In this document: piece after piece, positions 51,001 to 63,000 of the stretch | Layout of the letters: each line of letters starts with the position of its first letter | How positions within the stretch are numbered: the stretch's first letter is position 1 | Source of the DNA: Siphonodentalium dalli | Taxonomy: Eukaryota > Mollusca > Scaphopoda > Gadilida > Siphonodentaliidae | Assembly: GCA_032622095.1 (NCBI GenBank) | Contig: CP136068.1 | Coordinates: 127,167,989 to 127,231,988, forward strand | Reading direction: 5' to 3' | DNA length: 64,000 bases | Program-made: the position numbers and the translations under genes | Notes under the pieces: model-generated | Told to the model about the DNA's origin: nothing | Seen by the model: the letters and a program-made list of their open reading frames with translations, nothing else | Database searches by the model: none

Positions 51001-54000
51001 ATTTGTGGAATATGTTCAGATAAGTTCAACAAACGATGGTCATTTGTTGAACTTATTATCTGAATATTTCCTAAGGTAACTACTCGTCAATGAGTATTTA
51101 GTAAAGAAAGGGTTAACACAAAGCAGATTTGAAATAATTTAAACCCTTTTATTTTTATAGTTTTCTGGCCAACCGACTTTTAGCTGTTTATGCATTGGCC
51201 AATACTTTGTCATCAGTTTTATCTCAGGTATATACATGTAGTAATGCCCTAAATAATTGACTCCTTAACCATAGCAGAATTATTGGTAATTTTTCAGGAT
51301 TTAGTCGGAAATATGGCTTGTTGGCATTCATTGGAAAGCTCTCAGAGAGAGCTTTCCGATGAATGGCACTAAGCCATATTTCCGACTAAATCCTGAAAAA
51401 TTACCCATAATTCTGCTGTGGTTAAGGAGTCGATTATTTAGGGCATTACTATATACCTGTTAATGAGACCCTTCATTTGTCGTTTAACCCTCTCCAGTTG
51501 CAGTCTTTTCTTCTCATCATAACCAGCTAGTTGCATTCGTTTGGCTGGCGGAACATAGGAGCCAGTTGGAGTAGCATCTACTATGTTCCCTCGCTCATCT
51601 CTCAGTCGACCGTAAATATCTTCTGACGTCTTCGCATCAGATATCTGTCCTTCATTGACATCGTCACCTTGATCACTCCCAAAAGTCTCCTCTAATGGAG
51701 CCAAACTCTCGTCCTTCCACATTACTTTCTTCTCTGATTTTCCTTTTTTTGACAGCATTGCGGATTTCAGACCAGATTCAGGATTGTCTGCCGAATGTTT
51801 TTGAACACTAATTGTTGGATGGTCAACTTCATGACTAGAATGAACCTCATCGTTAGTACCATAGTAATCGCTATCAGTGTAGTCTTCACCATCGGAACCC
51901 TCGTCTTTGCTTGAATCATCCTCTTCAGATTCTTGTTCCACATCTTGACATATTTCCTCTTGTAATTCGTCTGAAAACAATGTATCAAAATGTATAAAAA
52001 AAACGAAATAGCAAGGATATACTCTAGCTATAAGTAATAACATCTGGAGCCAATTGGTTCAAAAATTTCGACATTTTGCAATGTTGTTCTTGTAATTAGC
52101 GACCTTTAGTCAACTTACTTGAATGTACATTAAGGTGTTTCCATGCCTAGCCTATCTCAGGATGTGTAAAGTTTAGATGGACCTACACATAAAACAACTT
52201 AATTGTTAAGCTAGTACACCACCTGAAGGAATCTATGCTATATGAAGACCATATCAAGAATATTATATATATTAATTCAAATATTAAATAATAAATTCAC
52301 AAATTTAAAGTACAAACATTGCAGTTAAATTCTATAGCCCATGCTGAAAGCTAAATTCTTTAGCCCGTGCTGAAAGCTAAATTCTATAGCCTGCGTTGAA
52401 AGCTAAATTATTTTGCCTGCGCTGAAAGCTAAATTCTATAGCCCGTGCTGAAAGCTAAATTCTATAGCCCGCGCTGAAAGCTAAATACTATAGCCCGCGA
52501 TAAAAGCTCTATAGCCCACGTTGAATGCTGATTCATTTGTTTCTTGCCCAAAATCGTCAGAATATTATATTCAGTAAATAAGTGAGTTTTCAAAAGATGT
52601 TTGAACAGATCATATCCAGGACAGTTGCGGCTATTCAATGGTAGAGAATTCCAGTGAGTCAGTCAGGCTATGGAAAATGATATGTCCCTGAAACAACTGT
52701 CAACCTTTGGGTATGCTAGGAGCATTAAGTCCTTGGATCTGAGTGGCCTTGATGGTACATACACATACATCTTATCCAGTGTTCGCGCTGTCGGTAGCCA
52801 AATTAGCCAATGGCTAATCTTTTTCGAATTTGGCTAATAAAAATTTCATTTGGCTAAACCTTTGGCTAAACTTTTTTTTACCCCAAATGGAGACTGAAAG
52901 CATGATTTTTTGGCAAGTGGGTTTTCGTTGTGTACGATCTAGTCCGAAAACATCGTAAGTGGGAATATAACGCCGACTGTACAAAGGGAAACCCGATCAC
53001 GGACAGTACAAAGGAAAACCCGTCACTCTGCACGAAACAGCAAAAGCTCATTGTTTTACATTTAATCCGCTAATCCCCCATTGTCTGTATGGTCACTCGC
53101 ATGGCTCCTGCACAAGGCATGTTTATGGTGACATTGTATTTATGACGGTCAAGGTTTATGAGCACCAATTGTAAGACAATAACTTAATCAGCCAAATGTG
53201 AATCACAACAGATATTTTGTGGCTATTTGTCGTCAATACCGATGCATTCAAAATAATATGCATGCTTTTACGACAGATTGTAATTTGATAATGGCGTAAC
53301 AATATTAAGTTATTAGTTTCCAGATGTCACTTAAATATTTTCGCAAGGATAATTAATATTTAATGATTTAAAAAAAGATATTGATATAAAACAAAAATAT
53401 AATGACATTAAAAAGGACAATCCTGGGCAACCACCACCCCCAAATCGTTCTTTCACATAAAGATTAATAAATGTTTAATAAATGATATATATATAAATAT
53501 TTTTAGTTCATCAAAATCAATTAAACTATTGTGTATTTTACCTGTGTCTGTTAGATTTGAAGGTTTAGACATTAATTGTGAACCGACCAGAAAACGATGA
53601 TTTAATTTGGCCATTGTTTTTTTTAATTTGACCAAAAAACATTTGGCTAAAGTTTTTTTCATTTGGCTAATACAATTTTCATTTGGCTAAACTTTTGGCT
53701 AAAGTTATTTTCGGTCCAGCGCGAACACTGATCTTATCATTGGGGTATTAGGCATAAAAAACATTATCAGTGTTACTGCTAATGGGACACCTCCAGGGTA
53801 GGGTAGGCAGCTAGGGAATTATTTGTTTTCCCCACCATCGGGATCTGGCATAATATATTAGTTCAATTTCCACAAAGCAGTGATTTCTTTAGACAGTTAT
53901 AACATCCCACATACAGAGACGTAAGATATGATTTAGAGTAACAGGACTCATAACTGTTTGTATTCCTGATTTACTTGATAGATGTATTTTAATTCCCAGT

Positions 54001-57000
54001 ACTGACCTTTAAAATAATAATTTAGTTAGCATGTACCTGTGGTTTTTCTGTGAAAATGAAGTACATGTATCCTTACACAGACCAATTTTAGAGCATGGTA
54101 TAATATTGTGTCCGCCTGTAGCCAGCAAGGTATCATTTGCATGTACAGCTGTATTTCTTGATCATTCAAATGATACCTTGCTGCCTATGTTTATATTGAC
54201 TACAAGATGTAGAACATTTGCCACTTCTCTGAATCTTGTTTACATAACATTATATATCTTTTAAATATATAAAATTATGTTATATTTTTTATCATTTATA
54301 ATGTTATGATATGATTTAGAGTAACAGGACTCATAACTGTTTGTATTCCTGATTTACTTGATAGATGTATTTTAATTCCCAGTACTGACCTTTAAAATAA
54401 TAATTTAGTTAGCATGTACCTGTAGTTTTTCTGTGAAAATGAAGTACATGTATCCTTACACAGACCAATTTTAGAGCATGGTATAATATTGTGTCCGCCT
54501 GTAGCCAGCAAGGTATCATTTGCATGTACAGCTGTATTTCTTGATCATTCAAATGATACCTTGCTGCCTATGTTTATATTGACTACAAGATGTAGAACAT
54601 TTGCCACTTCTCTGAATCTTGTTTACATAACATTATATATCTTTTAAATATATAAAATTATGTTATATTTTTTATCATTTATAATGTTATGAACATATGC
54701 TGCCTATGTTTATATTGACTACAATATGTAGAACATTTGCCACTTCACTCAATCTTGTTTACATAACATTATATATCTTTTCGTGCTTTTAAATATATAA
54801 CATTATGTTATATTTTTATTATTTATAATGTAACAACATGTATACTATGTTCTGCCTAAATGAGGGACCAGCCTAGAGGGAGACATGGGAGATATCTTCT
54901 CCCTTAAATATGTCACTTCTTCTTTTTGTTCTTGGGAGAAGTGATTTCTCTCTGCTATACTATCATGAATATGCCTAAATAGTATATTTAAAGGCACGGG
55001 CGGTGTTCGTTGCAGAAATATTCAAATTTGTTCAAATCGCCATCAACAGAAGGAATATTAAAATATATATAGTTTTGTTCATATGCCAAACATAATCAGC
55101 GCGTAAATAGTATATTGTCGTCAAGACGTACGATGGTGTATGTAAACAAGAGCTTGCTCGTGTTACAGAAGTTTTGCTTCTGTTTACATAACACAGCGCA
55201 ATTCTATTGGTTAATCACACAAAAATGATATAAAAGCTCTTTATTATTTCCATATCAGGAAAACAGTAACAAATAACGGTCTTTGTGTTTACCATATCCG
55301 GATCTAAACAAAAGCCAGGAAACTTAACGTTTTTTGCTTTTGTTTACATAACAAAGGAAAAACAATTGACAATAACATACCGTTTATGCCATATTTCTGA
55401 TTGGTATAAGAACAAGGTCTGTCTATATTTTACTATTCTTTCTGTTTATGGCGGTTTTTGACGGAGGTGAATATTTTAACAGCATACCCACCGCCAACGC
55501 TGCTCGTATATTTAAAGTAGTATTTACTAATTATAATTGTGTATTTGCTGATTACAATGGGATTATAAAAGGGTTCTTGTATTACATAATATGTTTTAGA
55601 TAAAAGAAGGCAAATTTGACGAGTTTAACTCGCAGACACTAGAAAAAAATGTGTCATATAATAAACGCTTCATCGATAGAGTGAAGCAATATGGGCCATA
55701 GTATCATGTCTCGTTGACCAGGTCAGATCGAATCGCCCATATCAAACTAGTTAGCTAATTTGGTTGTTAATAGAAATTCAATTGTTATAAATGCTCCCTG
55801 ATTTAAAGTAAACGTCTCCCTAATAAACAAATAGTGAGAAGTGACTTCTCTCAAGAAATGAAATATCTCATCTGGGTTGGTCCCTGGCCTAAATAAAATC
55901 AACCAATCAATCAACAGGGTCCGAATGGCAAAAATAATTCACATTTGGCAAAAGTTTTGGCAATTCACTTTTTAATTCCTCAAAAATGTTGAAAAATATT
56001 GGTCAATCAATACTATTCATTTCAGGAAACTCTTACAATATAATTATATTAGTGGTGTTTTATAAGGTCTAGGAAAAGTTAACACCTTTATTAAGATGCA
56101 GTTAATCTGATAGCATTAGAATTGATGGGTGAGAGATCACCCGTGTTTAGTGTGGTGGTGCTGTTTACATAGCTACCGGTAATCCTCTTGGAATGTGCTC
56201 TTCTGATGAAGCAACCCTTCTACAATTTAATTGTTCGGTGATTGGTTTATTGTTGTATGATAAACCACAAAATAAGACTCAATGTTGCGGAAAATTATAC
56301 TATTAGGGATAGCATTTGGCAAATTCTAAAATAATTTGGCAAAAAAAATTTCATTTGGCAAAGGTAAATTTTGGTCCAGCGCGGACCTTGTCAATCAACC
56401 TACCCATCTCCTCATCAGATCCATCATCCCGATCAGACCCAGCATCCGATTCAGCGTCCGTGTCTTCATAAAGGCCCTTCACTTTCTCCTTGTCAATTAC
56501 ATCCATCAAGTCTTCATTCTTGTCAAGGTAATAATTAATGGTATTCAATAGGAACATTGAATTAAAAATTAAAATATCTTTCATCTTTGCCAGCCAGGAA
56601 CATTGGTTGACGTAAATTCTGACAAAGTTCCAAGACATGCCTCTCTCAGCACACATAATGCCCAGTGTTTGTGCTGTCGGTATAGTCCAGTCAAAATACG
56701 AGAAATATGGCCTAAGGTAGAGAAAATTTGTACAGAATTGAAATTATGTTCATGGTGTGTATGGGGACCTGTTTCACAACACATACAATAGTACATTCTT
56801 TTTATTTTTGTTAGGGGGGTTTCAATAAAAATTGTAAGGGCGGAGGTCTGATTTAGGAATGAGTGTCAGTGCGTTACTGGAAACATCACTATTTTTTGTT
56901 AGGGCTGTGGACCACTGGACATTGAAAAAATGTAGTTTTATGTCAAGGATACAGTCGAGACCATCATCTATAAAAGACTTTGGTAAAGACTTGGTTTTCT

Positions 57001-60000
57001 TTTTATTCATCTTCATCTGTTTTTCTAGTTGTCGGATTAGCTTAGCATCTCTACTAGTTTCTTCTTCCAGATCTCGCTTTCTTTCCTCCTCTTCTTCCTG
57101 GAAAATACGCACTCTTATTATAACAATATATGGCTATACAGATACAAGTGCAACGCCATGGAATATACCCCTGATGCTCAGTTTAGAGAGTGGGCAATAC
57201 TAAATAATTTTATGGATGAAACACTTTAGTTAGTGTCTAAATCCAAGAAGTGGGTATCGTTTCCCCTTAAACTAAAGCACAACCAATTCTGATGAGCCAT
57301 GCCCAAGTTACAAGCTAAAATATTCATACAGATACAAAATTCATAAATTCCCCCAAGTCAAACAAGGGCTGTAACACTGGTAGAAATAAATGGACAAAAC
57401 CCGTAGCATGGGGGTATCCTTTACTACACGCTGGGCTATCACCATATCAAAGCACAACCATATCTGAGGATGCATGCACAAGTTAAAAGCTGAAGTGTTC
57501 TTTAGGACACAAAATTCAGTCAAACAAGGGCCGTATCTCTGGTAAAACTTAATTGACAAAACCTGTAGTTTGTGGGTATCATTTACACCAACCTGTGCTA
57601 TCACCATGGCAAAGGACAACAAAATCTAATAATTAACACCCGAGTTACAAGCACAACAAAATCTGATAATAACACCCAAGTTACAAGGTGATATGTTCAT
57701 GCAGACGGATGGACAGACAGATGGATGTAGCCCTCGGCTATATGCCTTGAACCCCCTATGGGGGTTGGGGCCATCATAAGGCTACAAACTAAAGTTTGAG
57801 CCAAAGAAGCAAAAATTTGTTCTACACAAAACTATTTTCACAGCTCCAATATAAATTGGTCAGTCCACTCTTAATTTAGCCCTTAAACCTTTATATACTA
57901 AAGACTAATTGTCGTAATTGATGAGTATTTCCCTTAGTAAATGGTCAGATAATAAGTTCAACAAATGACCATAGGTCATTGTTTGCTGAACTTATTATCT
58001 GAACCAGACCTGTTAAGTTTTGAAAATGTCAATCCGGGAGATTTTTGCGGGAGATATGCCCAAATATGTTCATGTTCCAAAAATAATTTTTATGATGAAG
58101 ATTACAGAGTTTTTATGATTTTCTATTTTGTGTTTATTTTATAAATATATAGACATAAATAAAATGGTAATGAATGTCCTGATGGTAATAGTAATAGAGC
58201 TGCTGTGTGTGGGAGATACCACCATTTATTGAAAAGAAAGAAGCAGACACTTCGTAAAAATACTCAGAATTCCACCGGATACAGCCGGATATGCGCGAAA
58301 ACGAAAGTACAAAATCGTAATAAACTACAAAATGGACTCGTCTTACAGTTTAACCCACAAAAGAAATGCACACATTCCACCATTTATTAACAAATTTTAA
58401 GAAGCAGAAAGTTTGTTTAAAGTAAGTCAAAACGAACCCGAGTTTACACAGGTTACAACCGGACATGTATGCGTGAAACCGAAAGTACAAAATGACTGTT
58501 GATCTGTCTTAAAAGTTTTACCCGCAAAAGAAATGGACACATTCCGCTCGCAATGTATACCACTATCAGTGAACTTAAATCATAAAGTATCCGTTATTTA
58601 TGTTCATCAATGGGGCCTTACAATACAGCTGCACACTTGTGATGAAACGTATTGTATACTTTGTTTAAAATAAGTAAAAACGAAACCAAGTTACAAAGGT
58701 TACAACCGGACATGTATGGGTGAAAACGAAAGTAAAAATGACCCATCTAACAGTTTTATTTCGTTTGCAATGCATGCCACTAATCCGTTACTAAGAAATG
58801 TTCATCAATGAGGCCTAACAATACAGTTGCACACTTGTGATTATACGTATTGTATACTATAACAACACTCCTTTATACGTGTGGCTTCACCAGAGTGTTG
58901 AATGCAGGTTTTTGCTGAATCCGGTAGAAATTGGGGGTTATCCGTATTTGCGGAATTGCCGTGGCAATCAGGGAGTCTCACGGACAATCCGTGAAACTTA
59001 ACAGCTCTGATCTGAACATTTCCCTACATTAAATAAGACTCCGTCTGAACTTTTATTATCTGTCATCTGGTATTTTACCTGAACGCCCCTCAAGATGAAT
59101 AATAGACCATTCCAGTGTATGCTGTTATAACAGAGTGGGAGGATTCATTCATAGAAAGGCTTAAAGTATAACAAAGAATCTTACCTTTTTAAACCTGAGT
59201 TTTCTGTTCTGTTTCTGCTTCTTCTTCTTTTCCTTTAACTTCAATTTCTTTGTCTTCTCCTTTGCGAGCCTGAGTTCCTCCTCCTCAACTCTCTTTGGCT
59301 TCAATTTAACAGCTTCAACAAACTATAATATATATATATTAGTATGAGGCCTAAAAACAAAAAGCTTGTGTTTGGGGTATCCCTATCTACCCTAAAAATC
59401 ACCCTGATGGTCGGGGTCCGACCCTAAACATTTTTCTTTCTTCTCCAAATTCATAAATGAATACCGGCTATCTACAGTTAAAATAATCTACATAAGATTA
59501 TTCTACATGTACATGTACAGTACTTCATTCTACAGTACTTCCAGTGAGCCACATGCTAATGCAACTATAAGAGTTCAATTGGTGATGGATTAGACTGCAA
59601 ACGACACATAAGGTTTTTTATGCATCTACTGGTATATACTGAACATTGATTTCATGCTGCCATACATACTGTTCTTTATAAGTAAGTTTCAAAAAAATCT
59701 AAGATTTCATGTGCGATATCAAGCCTGAAAACAGTGTGACTGTCATTTGCAGAATGAGTCCCCAGAGGGCGAATAAGTGTGATGCTATCCTGCACGGCAG
59801 GCTAGCATCATCATATTTACCCTCTGGGAACCTCATTCTACTTAGGCCTCAACTGCTATTGGAGACCTGGGATCAAATTGAATTTCCCCAGTTAAAGTTG
59901 GTGATGCTCACTCATTTGTTACCTCGATTATACATTTTATATTCTGCAAATTAGGGGATGTAGAAATATCCCAGACTGTCCCAGAAGGGAAAAAGTAAGT

Positions 60001-63000
60001 GATGATTTAATGCCGGAAAATGCTCCATAATGTCCATGAAGAACAAGGACAAGAACAAAACATCTTCATCTACCAACTTGACAATCAAATTCTGCAAACA
60101 GTCAAACAAAGCGTTTACCTAGGATTGACCATCACAGACGACCTAAAGTGGACAACGCACATATCCAAGATCACTGGAAGAGCCAATAGCACCTTCGGCT
60201 TCCTACGCAGAAACCTACGAAGAGCGGATAACAAATCAAGAGAGACAGCATATAGAGCTATGGTGAGAACATCACTCGAATATGGAGCTGAAATATGGGT
60301 CCCCGCCGCAGTAGGAGAAATAGAGAAGATAGAAAAAGTACAGAGAAGAGCGGCTAGATTTATCACCAACAACTATAGAGACAGAGAAAAAGGCGCAGTA
60401 ACCAGCATGATAGATGGCCTAAGATTAGACTCACTAGAGTCCCGCAGAAAGATGAAGAGAATAGAACTCTTCGGCAAGGTGGTTGAGGGTAAAATCCCAG
60501 CCGTACACACACATAACTTACTAAAGGAAAAGAAAGGACGGAAGATTCGAGCAAAACAATTTCCAGACTATAAAAGTGATAACATAATTTCAAGCCAAGA
60601 GTGTATCAACTCACGATCGTTCGAACCATTAAGAGCCAACACGGACCAATATAAACATTCATTCTTCATGAGAACGATCAGGGACTTGAACAGCATAGAA
60701 GAATACGCATGCTCTGGGACCACATCAGGATCAACATCAGAGTAGTAGCAATGACGCGACAACAGCCGAGAGGCTCCTGTGCCGGATAAATACACATACA
60801 GATTATTTCAAAACACTGAGAACAGACCAAAAATATGTTCGGAGATTAAGATTTTCAATCCCCAGTTGTCCAAACCGTATGGGTGCTAGCCAGAGATTCA
60901 TGGCATGATCTAGGTCTTCCCAGCACGTTTAATTGTCAAGAACCTGTTCTTGGTAACCTGCTAGCTGTTCGCAAACAATCAACTTGTTATCAAGAACAAA
61001 AAGGTGTGAGTCTGCATCCAGTTACGACATACAATGTAACTTCATAAGATAACATAATGTTAATAAGATAAGTTTTAGATTTATTAGTAAGAACTTGGAT
61101 TGAATATATATACACCCTTTAGTGAATGTTCAGACGGGAACGGGATTACCCGCCCCTGAGACGACCCACCCATCTGCTGTTTTCCGGGCGGGTCGACCCG
61201 ATAAACATGGGTGGGTTGTCCAGAAATTGTTAATAGTAATTATGTTCTTTTATGTTCTTTGATGATATATTATTATAGATTTTGACCAACAAAACATGTG
61301 AACATTTATTCATTAATTATGTCAATGCATGGACTGGAGTAAAGAATGACACAAAGTTTTGACAACTTAATGGCACTTAAGGTAAGTGAAGACTAATTAA
61401 AAGGAGTGCTTTCAAAACAAACATTTGATGCAAAGGGTGTGTTATCACAACAATTCCCACTGGTCTCGCCTTGATGTCTCGTCGGACGAAACAAGACTAT
61501 GGTACGTCACCATACTGAATGCAGTGAAGGCCAAGCTTGACCAGCCAGAAGTGGCCCACTTCATGTTGGACTTTGAAATAGGTGTGTACTACTGTTATAC
61601 TAAAGCTGCATACCTCTCTTAAATTGAAAAACAAAGTAAAATACTTCAAAATTTTCTAAATTCTCTCAAATTCTAACAATTGTTTGCACTACTATTATAC
61701 TAAAGCTGCATAATTCTCTTAAATTGAAAAATAAAGTACAATACTTGTTCCAATTAAAAAATTTCTAAATTCTCTTAAATTCTAACAATTGTTTTCTATT
61801 TTAGATCAAGATATACCCTCAAGGCCAGAAAGATACAGGAGTTTTTGGACGATTATATGTCAACACCACCTCAGTACCACCTCAATGCGTACGGAGATCG
61901 ACAGCAGCAGCCCCATCTTAATTTGCCAACCATGCATTCGTTCATTACACGTTTCGGTCATTTTGTTTCGTTAAACTTCCTTATTAAAATTTGTTTTTAA
62001 ACTTCGTTCATTAAACTTCGTTAATATTCATATTATACTTTGTTCCGTTCATTAAACTTTGTTTTTAATTTTTAAACTTCGTTCATTAAACTCGAATAAA
62101 CATATTATCGTTGATACATTTTTGTGTTCATAAGTTATATTATATTACCGGTAGATGTGTATATTACAGTATAATATATACACTTTATATTATTTAATGT
62201 TTAAATCAAACATCAAATAAAAATCTATAATGAACAACCCAGTTTCGTTAAACAAACATCTCATAATCCCCTCACACCTCCTAATTAAATTAGCACCTAA
62301 TTACCCCTAATTACTTCTATTCTAACTTAATCTAACAGGTCAGGGAGAACCCAAAATCGATGTACTAAACCTCGATTTGTGTAAAAAACCTCAATCGAGG
62401 TTCTTCAAGATCATGTGATCAGTTACATGGACTCACTACCATAGTGTAAGATGAAATACTCCACACTATATTACTTCCATTACTGGCATTAGTATCATAT
62501 TTGGTTTAGAGTGTTTCCCCTTATACTAGTATCATGGGTGAGTATTTTGACCAGTGGCCACATGATCTCGAAGAACCTCGATCGAGGTTTTTTACACAAA
62601 TCGAGGTTTAGTATGTCGATTTTGGGTTCTCCCTGACCTGTCTAAGCCACAGTTGTTGGAAATTATTATCGAAATCCAATGATAAATACACACACCATTA
62701 CATCAATAATAAAAATATATAGACAAGTACACATGTATGGAAAGCTGGCCAATTTACTGGATTCAGAGTTAACTGGACTACCAATACCACAACTAGTTTC
62801 AAGTCCTATTTCAGCATAAAAAATGTATCAATTGTAAAAATATTTCTTGCATTCAATCAACTATATACCCTGCTGGACAAAACAAGTGTCCACTCAACCG
62901 CGGTGTGGTTAGCGTTGCCACCGCGGCCGAAATGCAACTACACCGCAGCTCCACCGGCTAACTACAGTTGGGCCGCGGTGTACTTGCCATTCAGCCATGG

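Noticed and set aside
22111-51970. Introner-type origin of NOM1 introns from the MITEs near donors
   Set aside because: The introns are much longer than the elements, acceptors are not at the other MITE end, and the MITEs are complete units with their own duplications.
54031-54264. 77-codon frame with an RPILEHG phrase recalling LINE C-termini
   Set aside because: It belongs to a tandem-duplicated non-coding unit, and other LINE blocks are absent.
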